Assembly (NCBI RefSeq): GCF_037963865.1
Contig: NZ_CP150170.1
Location: 3,100,001-3,164,000, forward strand
Origin: Paenibacillus sp. FSL R10-2734
Lineage (GTDB): Bacteria; Bacillota; Bacilli; Paenibacillales; Paenibacillaceae
Direction: 5' to 3'
Length of the DNA stretch: 64,000 bases
In this document: piece after piece, positions 33,639-41,843 of the stretch
How the letters are laid out: each line of letters starts with the position of its first letter
Position numbering within the stretch: the stretch's first letter is position 1
The notes under the pieces: generated by a model
What the model was told of the DNA's origin: nothing
Seen by the model: only the letters and a program-made list of their open reading frames with translations
Databases searched by the model: none
Made by a program: the position numbers and the translations under genes

Positions 33639-33998
33639 TTATCTATATTCTAACAGCTCTATTACATTGCCAAATGGATCTACAATGGCGCTGTAGATGC
33701 CTGGAGGACACTCGCGAGGTTCATCGTACAGCACTTCGATACCAAGCTGCTTATATTGCTGAATGGAAGCAGCTAGATCCTCGACTTGGAGTCCAATCAC
33801 AACTTGTGATTCTCTCGGATACTGAACTTTAGTAGAGAACTCCACTTGACAGAGCACAACCGTGATAGGTTCATGTTTCAAGCTAACAAGGGAATCATCA
33901 TATTGGGTGGAGATTTCAAATCCTAATTTATTACAATAAAAATCAATAGCAACAGTCATATCTGCTATGTTAATAGAAATAACGCTGATATTAGGCAT
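33639..33998 (-). CDS. VOC (glyoxalase/bleomycin-resistance-like) family protein
   Basis: A 119-residue vicinal-oxygen-chelate domain with two beta-alpha-beta-beta-beta repeats. The first begins ISVISINIADMTVAIDFYCNKLGFE; the second ends with YSAIVDPFGNVIELLEYR, which carries the metal-ligand Glu. The start at 33998 (MPNISV) is set by TTGGAGGTATAATT on the minus strand; a longer frame upstream has no ribosome binding site. It lies behind an AHSA1/SRPBCC gene and an AraC regulator gene on the same strand. The substrate is unknown. Confidence 0.85.
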   Translation of the reverse strand: MPNISVISINIADMTVAIDFYCNKLGFEISTQYDDSLVSLKHEPITVVLCQVEFSTKVQYPRESQVVIGLQVEDLAASIQQYKQLGIEVLYDEPRECPPGIYSAIVDPFGNVIELLEYR

Positions 33999-34052
33999 AC
34001 AATTATACCTCCAATAGGTTAGAATATGTGCACAATCAAGAGATAAGATCAT

Positions 34053-34514
34053 TTATTGACAGCACAACATTCCTTGACCAGCCTCTAACTTGCTTTTAAG
34101 ACTTGAAAGCATCTGCGTCCAAGCTTGCTCATGCCAGCTTTTAGCGGTTTGTGACGGTTCAGCTTCTGTCCAACCCGAATGAAATATCGTAACAAGTGTA
34201 CCATCGGAAAGAGCTTTCAAATTTAGCTCAACCTGTGTTAGATTTGCGGGATTATTCATTACTTCAGCAAACGGATCAGGACCTTTCCATTCAAAGACGA
34301 GTGTATGCGGTGCTTCTATCCGAATTATTTTACAGCCGGCGGTACTCATCGATTGATTGTTGCTTGGATCGAAGTAAAGTTCGTATTTCCCGCCTTCCTT
34401 CAAATCGACTAATACTTCTGGTGCAAACCATTCCGATAGACGATCCGCTTCAGTCCATGCCTTCCATACCAATTCTAGATTACTGTTAACGACGATTTGT
34501 GATACTAGACTCAT
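34053..34514 (-). CDS. SRPBCC/AHSA1-like domain protein
   Basis: A 153-residue START-superfamily protein. It begins SQIVVNSNLELVWKAWTEADRLSEWFAPE and has LVFEWKGPDPF and WHEQAWTQMLSSLKSKLE, the pattern of activator-of-Hsp90-like ligand-binding proteins. The ATG at 34514 is chosen from AAGAGGTGATC on the minus strand; the frame extends another 48 codons upstream without a start signal. It is grouped with a VOC gene and an N-terminal-HTH AraC gene; the set resembles small-molecule stress or detoxification clusters. Confidence 0.85.
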   Translation of the reverse strand: MSLVSQIVVNSNLELVWKAWTEADRLSEWFAPEVLVDLKEGGKYELYFDPSNNQSMSTAGCKIIRIEAPHTLVFEWKGPDPFAEVMNNPANLTQVELNLKALSDGTLVTIFHSGWTEAEPSQTAKSWHEQAWTQMLSSLKSKLEAGQGMLCCQ

Positions 34515-34587
34515 CTGATCACCTCTTATCAGGAAGATTATTGTCAATTTGATTAAGTATATGGGATTATTCAGCTTATAAAGTCTT

Positions 34588-35415
34588 CTAGTTTGCTCTC
34601 TTTCGGTTAAATTTCTCAAACAATAGTAGCGGCAAACTAACGACGATTGGTGGATCATACGGGAGCGGATCTCTTAAGAGGATCTGTACGTGCAACTTCG
34701 TTGAAATATTCACTTCAATAGGTTCATCAAATTTTCCTCGTAAACATGTATCTAACTTAAAATAGTCAACAGGATTACGACTCCAGGGAATACCTGCTGC
34801 AAGTATGTAATACGTACCAGGTGAGATATCAGTAAATATGCATTCGCGATTGCGCATATTGAGCGCAGTGCCGACGATGGGTTTCTGATCAGGAATGGGT
34901 CGTGGAAATAGCCCTACAAATAATAGACCGCGAAAATCCGGAGGTGTCTCTAGCTTACAATGAATGCACATTCGTGGTGAGGATGGCAGTGTATCAGATG
35001 TTAAGGGTTTGTGTTCATACTGATTCATATGGGAGGCTAATTCAGAAGAGGTGGCTGCAAACTTTTTAGGTGATAGTCCAACGAATTGCTTGAATCGATG
35101 ATGGAAGGAGCCGGCACTTCGGAAGCCTATCGAAAGCATAATCTTCATTAGCAATGAAGGCTGTTTCAGTAGCGCCTGTTTACCCGATTCCATTCGCAAG
35201 GCGGATAAGTATTGGCGTGGTGAAATTCCTGTGACCTGCTTAAAAATTCTAGTGAAGTGATAGGAACTGTAACCAACCCGATGAGCAAGTTGCTCTGAAG
35301 TTACTTCTTCATCAAGATGGTCTTTCATGTATTGAATAGCTAGCTCCGTCGCGTGGATATAGCTATGATGTGGTAGATGAGTAGGCTTTACGATAACCAT
35401 CTCCTTCATTAACAT
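34588..35415 (-). CDS. AraC family regulator with N-terminal HTH
   Basis: A 275-residue protein. Two helix-turn-helix motifs come first (AIQYMKDHLDEEVTSEQLAHRVGYSSYHFTRIFKQVTG and MKIMLSIGFRSAGSFHHRFKQFVGLSPKKF, residues 24-110). A C-terminal beta-rich region of about 130 residues follows, the order seen in RamA/Rob-like regulators. It lies upstream of the SRPBCC and VOC genes on the same strand and may regulate them. The start is uncertain: ATGs at 35415, 35409 and 35400 are all near, with no clean ribosome binding site spacing. Confidence 0.85.
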   Translation of the reverse strand: MLMKEMVIVKPTHLPHHSYIHATELAIQYMKDHLDEEVTSEQLAHRVGYSSYHFTRIFKQVTGISPRQYLSALRMESGKQALLKQPSLLMKIMLSIGFRSAGSFHHRFKQFVGLSPKKFAATSSELASHMNQYEHKPLTSDTLPSSPRMCIHCKLETPPDFRGLLFVGLFPRPIPDQKPIVGTALNMRNRECIFTDISPGTYYILAAGIPWSRNPVDYFKLDTCLRGKFDEPIEVNISTKLHVQILLRDPLPYDPPIVVSLPLLLFEKFNRKRAN

Positions 35416-35532
35416 TGGGAGTGCATAGTGGGTAATATTAAAAAATCTTATATATGTAGTATTTTAGGTTTTATTTGAACGCAGTACAATGCGTAGTTGA
35501 AAATATGTAATAAGGAAAGCTCGAGGTGAGGT

Positions 35533-36237
35533 ATGGACAGAATAGCGAATATTAGAACAGAAGAGAAGAAATATCATGACATGTGTTACGATAGTTACAA
35601 TTTGTTTGAGCCAGGCTCCTGGCTACACAGACCCGTAAAGACGGTAATCGATCTTTTAGAAGAATACAGAGATCAAGAATACTTAAGTGTATTAGATTTA
35701 GGAGCTGGGATTGGTAGGAATAGTATACCCATTGCGGAATCCATGAAAAATAGAAATGGGAAGGTAGTTTGTGTTGATTTATTGGAGTCGGCGATTGAAA
35801 AATTGGAAGGTTATAGTCGGAAATTTGGAGTCGAACCATTTATTGTGACAAGATTATCTGACATTGAACATTTCATTATCGATCAAGGGGAATATGAAAT
35901 TATCTTAGCAGTGTCAGCCTTGGAACATGTAAGTTCCGAAAAAGCACTCGAAAAAAAACTTAGTGAAATGATTTCTGGAACAAAAACAAATGGGACCAAT
36001 TGTATTATTATCGGATCGAACATACAAGAGGTAAACCTTGAAAATGGACAAGAACTAGACCCGATGTTTGAAGTGAATATATCTAGAGAAAGAATGATGG
36101 AATTATTAGATCATCAGTACACTGGATGGGAAGTTAAACAAAGATTTGTAAAACAATTAGAATTTGAAATTGATAGAAAAGGACAACCCGTAAAACTGAC
36201 AACAGATTGTATAACCTTTGTAGCTAAGAAAGTATAA
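35533..36237 (+). CDS. Class I SAM-dependent methyltransferase
   Basis: A 234-residue methyltransferase of the Rossmann type. Motif I is VLDLGAGIGRNSIPIA (about residues 54-69), followed by VVCVDLLESAIEKLE and the late strand EIILAVSALEHVSS. No substrate-specific domain is evident. The ribosome binding site is GCTCGAGGTGAGG. A DUF4184 gene lies 24 bp downstream and may be co-transcribed. Confidence 0.88.
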   Translation: MDRIANIRTEEKKYHDMCYDSYNLFEPGSWLHRPVKTVIDLLEEYRDQEYLSVLDLGAGIGRNSIPIAESMKNRNGKVVCVDLLESAIEKLEGYSRKFGVEPFIVTRLSDIEHFIIDQGEYEIILAVSALEHVSSEKALEKKLSEMISGTKTNGTNCIIIGSNIQEVNLENGQELDPMFEVNISRERMMELLDHQYTGWEVKQRFVKQLEFEIDRKGQPVKLTTDCITFVAKKV

Positions 36238-36261
36238 TAAACACTAGGAGATTGTATTGTT

Positions 36262-37017
36262 ATGCCTTTCACTTTTGCTCATCCTATTTTTGCACTTCCT
36301 TTTAAATATGTGAAACCAAAATACTTTAGTGCTACCGGCTTGATTCTAGGAAGCATGTCGCCTGATTTTGAATATTTTATTATGCTTGAGCCCTATCAAA
36401 GTATAGGGCATTCAATAACAGGATTATTTCTACAGGCAATTCCCCTATGTGTGATCCTTGCACTAATTTTCCATTCTATAGTTAAGGAGATACTAGTATT
36501 GCATCTTCCTTCGAACTATAATATTGATCAACGAGCTTACAATACCTTGAGCAGGTGGAGATTGACCACTAAGGGCTGGATAGTATTCATCATATCTGTG
36601 GTTATTGGTTTCTTTACTCACGTGTTCATCGATGGATTTACACATTTTAATGGTTACTTTGTAGAACAAGTTCCCTTATTAAGGGATATAGTGATTAATA
36701 ATTTCCCTCTTTACAAAATATTGCAGCATTCTTTTTCGGCTTTCGGATTACTCATGCTAGCATGGATAATAATTAGTTCTTTGTATCGACACAATGAAAC
36801 GGGAACGACAATACCGACAGTATCAACAAAACAAAAAAATATTTTCTGGACATCAGTAGTTATTGTAGCGGTAGCTTTAACGAGTATGAAGTTACTTTTA
36901 AGCTCGAGTAAGAATATAATCGGTATTCTAGTAGTTTCGCCTATTACAGGGGCATGCTTAGGAGTATTGCTTGTATCGATCATAATAAGAGGTTTAAAAA
37001 AGATAAAACAATTTTAA
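36262..37017 (+). CDS. DUF4184 family integral membrane protein
   Basis: A 251-residue protein with about six hydrophobic segments. The N-terminal MPFTFAHPIFALPF and GSMSPDFEYFIM, and the central FFTHVFIDGFTHFNGYF, contain conserved His and Asp residues that suggest a metal site at the membrane, as in the YdjM/LexA-like hydrolase superfamily to which DUF4184 is often related. Function is unknown. Its 3' end runs into the 52-bp tandem array. Confidence 0.82.
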   Translation: MPFTFAHPIFALPFKYVKPKYFSATGLILGSMSPDFEYFIMLEPYQSIGHSITGLFLQAIPLCVILALIFHSIVKEILVLHLPSNYNIDQRAYNTLSRWRLTTKGWIVFIISVVIGFFTHVFIDGFTHFNGYFVEQVPLLRDIVINNFPLYKILQHSFSAFGLLMLAWIIISSLYRHNETGTTIPTVSTKQKNIFWTSVVIVAVALTSMKLLLSSSKNIIGILVVSPITGACLGVLLVSIIIRGLKKIKQF

Positions 37018-37040
37018 TTCGTTAAATAAATTACGAGTAC

Positions 37041-37310
37041 GAGCCAAATGTATTCGAAAAACCGAATACAATGTGCCGATGGTAACGTAAACGAGCCAAA
37101 TGTATGCGAAAAACCGAATACAATGTGCTGCCGGTAACGTAAACGAGTCGAATGTATGCGAAAAACCGAATACAATGTGCTGCCGGTAACGTAAACGAGT
37201 CGAATGTATACGAAAAACCGAATACAATGTGCCGCCGGTGACGTAAACGAGCCAAATGTATGTGAAAAACCGAATACAATGTGCTGCAGGTAAGGTAAAC
37301 GAGCCAGCGC
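37041..37310. repeat. Tandem array, 52-bp unit, five full copies plus a partial
   Basis: Units start at 37041, 37093, 37145, 37197, 37249 and a partial at 37301, always 52 bp apart. Each contains the dyad TGTATTCG, 6 nt, CGAATACA (perfect in the first unit, one or two changes in others), then GTGCTGCCGGTAACGTAAAC. Spacers here are as conserved as the dyad, so this is a true tandem duplication. It lies just after the DUF4184 gene. The array keeps open frames on the minus strand, but they are repeat artefacts. Confidence 0.92.
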
Positions 37311-37320
37311 TGTTATTCAC

Positions 37321-37622
37321 CCCAAATCACCCGGAAATGGGCTTGTTATTAGGGAATACGTGTAACACGGTCCGTAAGCGGAACCTCACTACGAAGGTGT
37401 ATATGGATACGAGTATGGAATTACGGATGTACTCAGCTTGTAACTCTACCTCCAAGGACGCCGTCAGGCGTTTTTTTTGTTATTATTTGAAAAATGGTTG
37501 AGAAATACATAGTTAATAGAATGAACTTTACTTATAATAATAACTTAGCGTATTTTTCCAGTGTTTGATTAAAACTTTAGATTTGTTCATTTAGTAACAC
37601 TAGGCTGAAAGGAAGTTATCCC
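37321..37622. other. Intergenic region after the 52-bp array
   Basis: No supported ORF is present. It contains an intrinsic terminator at 37458-37478 with no CDS ending nearby, and an AT-rich stretch with the kinase ribosome binding site (GAAAGGAAG near 37609). Confidence 0.4.
37458..37478 (+). terminator. Intrinsic terminator with no CDS directly upstream
   Basis: ACGCC, loop GTCA, GGCGT, then eight T. The nearest plus-strand CDS ends 440 bp upstream, so this could close a long DUF4184 transcript containing the repeat array, or a noncoding RNA. Confidence 0.8.
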
Positions 37623-38861
37623 TTGTTTGAGACTTTGCTTTTGAATTTTTTGTTTATATTATTTCCAATCTTAATGTTTCTAATTTTCTTTGAGAATCGA
37701 GCTTTTGCCTACAATAGTAAGATACTAGTCCTACTGTCGGCAGTGACTATGTGTCTATGTATAGCTAAACCGTTTAAACTCGATATTGGCTTTATTTTTG
37801 ATTTGAGATATGTCCCATTTATTATTGTGGCTCTTTTTGGTGGATATAAGAACGTTCTACCACTATATATCCTTTTAAATATCTATCGATTCTATGTGGG
37901 TGGAGAGGGTACGTTTCAATCATTTCTTTTTGCTACATCAATCCTGATCCTGGTCCCTCTATATAGTAAAAGGTTCATAAAACTAGATTCGAAAGGTCGC
38001 GTCATCGCGGCAACGATAATTTCTTTTCTGACGATGGGACTTTACCTAGTTACATTAGGTTTTACACAGGGGACGTTAAATAGGGAATTTTGGTTTCTCA
38101 CTTTAAATGCCTTTACGACGCATGTCGGAGTGATGAGTATCAATATGATTTTAATAGAAAAGATTATCACCAATATTAAGAATCGCGATCGAATTATGCA
38201 ATCGGAAAGATTAAATGTCGTTAGCGAGTTAGCGGCTAGCGTATCACATGAAATAAGAAATCCACTTACTGTAACCAGCGGTTTTTTGCAGCTACTAAAT
38301 AAATCCAAGACGATCAGCCCAGAGGAGAAACAATACGTAGAGCTATCTTTATTAGAACTACAGAGGGCAGAAAAAATCGTGAGTGACTATCTCTCATTTG
38401 CCAAGCCACAATCCGAAAATATGGTTTATTCTAACATGTGGGCGGAGTCAGAATATACTAAAAATATCATCATGCCTTATGCCACGATGCATAAAGTAGA
38501 TGTGCAATTTAGTTTTAATAATTCGCTTAATAAAAGTTATGATCGGAACCAGATTCAGCAATGTTTAATTAATCTATATAAAAACGGAATTGAAGCTATG
38601 AAGGATAAGGATGGCGGTACGCTGTTCATTGATATTTCGGAAAAAAAGCAAAATATTATCATCAGTATTCGAGATACTGGAATTGGAATGACAAAGGAAG
38701 AAATAACGCGTCTGGGTAAGCCGTATTATTCTACAAAAGAAGAGGGCACAGGACTTGGGATGCTAATGGTCTATAGTACCGTCAATAAAGTAAAAGGCAT
38801 TATTGAAGTCGATAGTGAAAAAGGCAAAGGAACAACGTTTCTAATCACCATCCCTACTTAA
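37623..38861 (+). CDS. Membrane sensor histidine kinase (KinB-like, 5TM-LytS-type input), orphan
   Basis: A 412-residue kinase starting at TTG 37623 behind GAAAGGAAG. Five or six membrane helices fill residues 1-185 (with FGGYKNVLPLYILLNIYRFYVGGEG as in 5TMR-LYT/KinB inputs). A HisKA domain carries the phospho-His in AASVSHEIRNPLT (about 206). The HATPase domain has N-box QCLINLYKNGIEAM, G1 DTGIGM and G2 GTGLGM. There is no response regulator nearby. This layout matches sporulation phosphorelay kinases that phosphorylate Spo0F. Confidence 0.9.
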   Translation: MFETLLLNFLFILFPILMFLIFFENRAFAYNSKILVLLSAVTMCLCIAKPFKLDIGFIFDLRYVPFIIVALFGGYKNVLPLYILLNIYRFYVGGEGTFQSFLFATSILILVPLYSKRFIKLDSKGRVIAATIISFLTMGLYLVTLGFTQGTLNREFWFLTLNAFTTHVGVMSINMILIEKIITNIKNRDRIMQSERLNVVSELAASVSHEIRNPLTVTSGFLQLLNKSKTISPEEKQYVELSLLELQRAEKIVSDYLSFAKPQSENMVYSNMWAESEYTKNIIMPYATMHKVDVQFSFNNSLNKSYDRNQIQQCLINLYKNGIEAMKDKDGGTLFIDISEKKQNIIISIRDTGIGMTKEEITRLGKPYYSTKEEGTGLGMLMVYSTVNKVKGIIEVDSEKGKGTTFLITIPT

Positions 38862-38969
38862 GCGAAAACATGCCACGAGCCTATGTGAATCCATTTTTAT
38901 AACTATAGGTGTCAAACTGAATATCAGGACTATTTATGAAAAGAATTTAGAATTATGTACGAAAACATA

Positions 38970-39003
38970 GACAGCGGACAGCTCATGTCCACTGTCTTTT
39001 TTT
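38970..39003 (+). terminator. Intrinsic terminator after the kinase gene
   Basis: GACAGCGGACA pairs with TGTCCACTGTC (one mismatch) over a 5-nt loop, followed by a T-run to 39003. It separates the kinase from the convergent MFS gene. Confidence 0.9.
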
Positions 39004-39011
39004 GATTACAA

Positions 39012-40421
39012 TTAATAAACTTTAATACGCTTCACAAATAACGATAAAATCAATCCGATACCTGCAATTGCTGCGATAAATAAGTATGCATGTGTAATTC
39101 CAGCGGTTAAAATTTCAGGCTGTGCAGCGGCTGGATGTGTGTTAGCGTATCGTGTTTGCCCGCTAGACATTAGCGTAACAGCGAAAGTTGTACCAAGAGC
39201 ACCTGCTATTTGCTGAAGCGTATTCATGACAGCAGCGCCATCCGGATAGTATTTCACGGGTAACTGATTTAAGCCATTGGTTTGTGCGGGCATAATGACC
39301 ATTGCTAATCCGATAAACATAGCACAGTGTATTAAAATAAAGGTCAGGTTACTGGTTTCAGTAGTGTTGCTTGTAAATAGAAAACCTGCAATTGTTGCGA
39401 TGGAGAATCCAAGCGGCAGCAATAATCTCGGACCGAATTTGTCGAATATTCTACCCGTAACTGGAGCCATAGCTCCGTTAATCACACTGCCTGGAAGGAG
39501 TAGAATTCCTGCAGCTGTGGCTGATAACAATAAACCTCCTTTTAAATATAAGGGTAATAAAATGGCAGAGGATAAAATGATCATCATTCCTAAAAAGACC
39601 ATTATCAGACCTATTGTAAACATGGGATACTTAAACACTCGTAAATTCAGCATTGGCGTTTCCAACTTAAACTGTCGTAATACAAACAGAATTAAGCTGA
39701 TGATACCAACGATAAGAGGTAAATAGACAATGATTTCACTTAAAGAATGATCAGCGATGTTGCTAAAACCAAATACGATGCCACCAAATCCAAAAGTAGA
39801 AAGTAGGATGGATAGAATATCAATTTTAGGTTTTGAGATATTGGCTACATTTTTGATGAATGTTAATCCGAATCCAAATGTAAATAATAATAAAGGTAAG
39901 CTTATCCAAAAGATAAACGCCCAGCCCAAATGATCTACGATCAAACCAGATAAAGTTGGCCCGATGGCCGGTGCACACATAATTACTAGTCCCATCATCC
40001 CCATGACGGTTCCACGTTTATGTGCAGGGAAAATAATTAGAATAATGTTCGTCATTAGGGGCAGCAATAATCCAGTTCCCAAGGCTTGCACTATACGCGC
40101 AATTAATAACGAGGTGAAATTAGGCGAGAGGGCAGCGATTAATGTTCCAACGATAGATAATATCAAGGAAGCTGTGAATAATTGTCTAGTGGTAAACCAT
40201 TGCATTAATAAGGCGGATATAGGAACGAGGATTCCTAATACAAGTAAATATCCTGTGGTTAGCCATTGAACCGTGGAGGCGTTGATTGAAAATTCATCCA
40301 TTAAGTTGGTAAAAGCCATATTTAAGGCAGTTTCACTAAATAGCCCGACGAACGCACCTAACATAAGCGAGAAGGCCATAAGGGCGGGACGTTTAACTTG
40401 AACAGTTGCTGTTGATTCCAT
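39012..40421 (-). CDS. DHA2-family MFS multidrug efflux transporter (EmrB/LmrB-like)
   Basis: A 469-residue transporter with 14 predicted helices. Conserved motifs include NASTVQWLTTGYLLVLGILVPISALLMQWFTTRQLF, LIARIVQALGTGLLLPLM and GTVMGMMGLVIMCAPAIGPTLSGLIVDHLGWAFIFW. This is the proton-driven DHA2 type (EmrB/QacA/LmrB). A MarR-family regulator gene lies 87 bp upstream on the same strand, and the same 16-bp motif precedes both genes, so induction by the MarR ligand is likely. It is probably drug or toxin export. Confidence 0.9.
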   Translation of the reverse strand: MESTATVQVKRPALMAFSLMLGAFVGLFSETALNMAFTNLMDEFSINASTVQWLTTGYLLVLGILVPISALLMQWFTTRQLFTASLILSIVGTLIAALSPNFTSLLIARIVQALGTGLLLPLMTNIILIIFPAHKRGTVMGMMGLVIMCAPAIGPTLSGLIVDHLGWAFIFWISLPLLLFTFGFGLTFIKNVANISKPKIDILSILLSTFGFGGIVFGFSNIADHSLSEIIVYLPLIVGIISLILFVLRQFKLETPMLNLRVFKYPMFTIGLIMVFLGMMIILSSAILLPLYLKGGLLLSATAAGILLLPGSVINGAMAPVTGRIFDKFGPRLLLPLGFSIATIAGFLFTSNTTETSNLTFILIHCAMFIGLAMVIMPAQTNGLNQLPVKYYPDGAAVMNTLQQIAGALGTTFAVTLMSSGQTRYANTHPAAAQPEILTAGITHAYLFIAAIAGIGLILSLFVKRIKVY

Positions 40422-40471
40422 GATAGGGATAATCCTCTTTTCAGAAATAGATTCGTATTATTTTTGTAGAA

Positions 40472-40487
40472 TAGATGATGTGTCAAC
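40472..40487. promoter_or_regulatory. MarR operator candidate in front of the MFS gene
   Basis: TAGATGATGTGTCAAC matches the motif ahead of marR (40957-40972) in 14 of 16 positions. It lies 51 bp upstream of the MFS ATG on the minus strand. Confidence 0.65.
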
Positions 40488-40508
40488 TATAGAGCGGGGG
40501 AAATTCAT

Positions 40509-40934
40509 TTAGGCCTCTCTTACATTATTCTGCACACGAGTTAACAGAGTCTTTAGTGTTGAGTAATCTACAGGAGACAATCCTGTTGCAATAACTTCGT
40601 TTAATTTAATTGTCACCTCATTGATGGCAGACTCTAATTTTCTGCCTTCTTCTGTGACAAAAACATTTACCGAACGTCGATCCTGCGTACTGTTTACTTT
40701 ATGAATGTAACCCTTGTTCTCTAAGCTAGCGATCATCCGGGCAACACTGGCTTTGTCCTTCCCAAGTTTATTAGCAATGTCGTTCTGAGATAAACCTTCT
40801 TTCTCAAGCAACAAAGCCATAAGTAAATGTTGTTCAGGAGCAAGTCGAACAGGGGCAAGCAATTTTGTTATATAATTGGCTATTTCTAAATGCAAATCTC
40901 GAATAACTAAACCTAGCGGGTCTTTGGAATCCAT
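40509..40934 (-). CDS. MarR family transcriptional regulator
   Basis: A 141-residue MarR-type winged helix. LTRVQNNVREA closes the C-terminal dimerisation helix; the DNA-binding part is LSQNDIANKLGKDKASVARMIASLENKGYIHKVNSTQDRRSVNVFVTEEGR (about 55-105). It has no cysteine-based redox signature that I can see. It is upstream of the DHA2 pump gene on the same strand. A palindromic motif precedes it and is repeated ahead of the pump gene. Confidence 0.92.
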   Translation of the reverse strand: MDSKDPLGLVIRDLHLEIANYITKLLAPVRLAPEQHLLMALLLEKEGLSQNDIANKLGKDKASVARMIASLENKGYIHKVNSTQDRRSVNVFVTEEGRKLESAINEVTIKLNEVIATGLSPVDYSTLKTLLTRVQNNVREA

Positions 40935-40956
40935 ATGATCTCTCCTAAATAAAATA

Positions 40957-40972
40957 TAGATGATATATCAAC
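40957..40972. promoter_or_regulatory. MarR operator candidate in front of marR
   Basis: TAGATGATATATCAAC contains the perfect 10-bp palindrome TGATATATCA and lies 22 bp upstream of the marR ATG on the minus strand. A near-identical copy at 40472-40487 precedes the MFS gene. Confidence 0.7.
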
Positions 40973-41214
40973 GTTTTGGTTTTGTTTATATTAACATAAA
41001 GTAACTAATACAAGTCAAGTAAAAGCAGAATAATCAAGCTAATCATTCCTTGGTGCTAGCTCACGAATAGAATATCTATTAAAATATATTCAGTAGGAAA
41101 TTTATTTGAGGTCATAGGGTTAACAAAATTTATAGTAGAATTATAGACTTTGGTACAAGCGAGAAAACCTCTTCCACAATATATTGTTATAAATACAATG
41201 CTGGAGGGGAATTT

Positions 41215-41736
41215 ATGAGAAAAAGAATATCATCAATAAGAAGAGTAAAGAGTTCGATTTCTAAAGGGTCAGCGGTGAAACGCACTTCGAGTAAAACAAC
41301 GAAAAGAGTAGGGCGGTCAAGAATTCATGTTAGACAAGCTAATGCGTTTGAATTACAAGTATTTAGATTAGTTAACGAAGAACGGACGAGTAGAGGAATT
41401 GCTGCCTTAACCCTAAATACGCAGCTTAATGATCTTGCGATTTTGAAATCAAGAGATATGAGGGATAATAATTATTTTAGCCATACCTCTCCAACTTATG
41501 GCACCCCATCTCAAATGCTAGATCAAAATGGTGTGGCTTGGCGAGCTTATGGAGAAAATATTGCGGCGGGACAAGCAACACCTGAAGCAGTAATGAGAAC
41601 TTGGATGAATAGCACTGGTCATAGAGCTAATATTTTGGATCCTCGCTTTACGGATATTGGGGTTGGTTATGTAGGGGGAACAGCTAATAGTCAATATCAA
41701 CATTATTGGACACAACTGTTTATCCAGAAACCATAA
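41215..41736 (+). CDS. CAP-domain (SCP/PR-1-like, YkwD-type) protein without signal peptide
   Basis: A 173-residue protein. Residues 50-173 form a CAP domain with FRLVNEERTSRGIAAL, the active-site-like His in YFSHTSP, GENIA and MNSTGHRANIL. The N-terminal 45 residues are very rich in Lys, Arg and Ser with no hydrophobic run. CAP proteins of bacilli are usually secreted or spore-coat-associated. This one has no Sec signal, so a spore-internal or coat location, or non-classical export, is possible. The ribosome binding site is GGAGGGGAA. Confidence 0.88.
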   Translation: MRKRISSIRRVKSSISKGSAVKRTSSKTTKRVGRSRIHVRQANAFELQVFRLVNEERTSRGIAALTLNTQLNDLAILKSRDMRDNNYFSHTSPTYGTPSQMLDQNGVAWRAYGENIAAGQATPEAVMRTWMNSTGHRANILDPRFTDIGVGYVGGTANSQYQHYWTQLFIQKP

Positions 41737-41767
41737 GCATTTCGTTCGACAAGTTATAGAATATTGA

Positions 41768-41813
41768 GGAGGGAACTTTGGTCTCTACGGTAACGTGACC
41801 TATGGTTCCCTCC
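41768..41813 (+). other. Stem-loop between CAP and AraC genes
   Basis: GGAGGGAAC pairs with GTTCCCTCC, with an inner GGTC/GACC helix. There is no T-run. It could be a leader structure for the following AraC gene or an mRNA 3' end of the CAP gene. Confidence 0.5.
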
Positions 41814-41843
41814 ATATGTAACTGATTACATACGGGGGATTTT

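Noticed and set aside
36994..37320. Long open frames on the minus strand across the 52-bp array (products rich in CIRFFAYI-like repeats)
   Set aside because: They exist only because the 52-bp unit lacks stop codons on that strand; two frames are open over the same repeats and no ribosome binding site is present.
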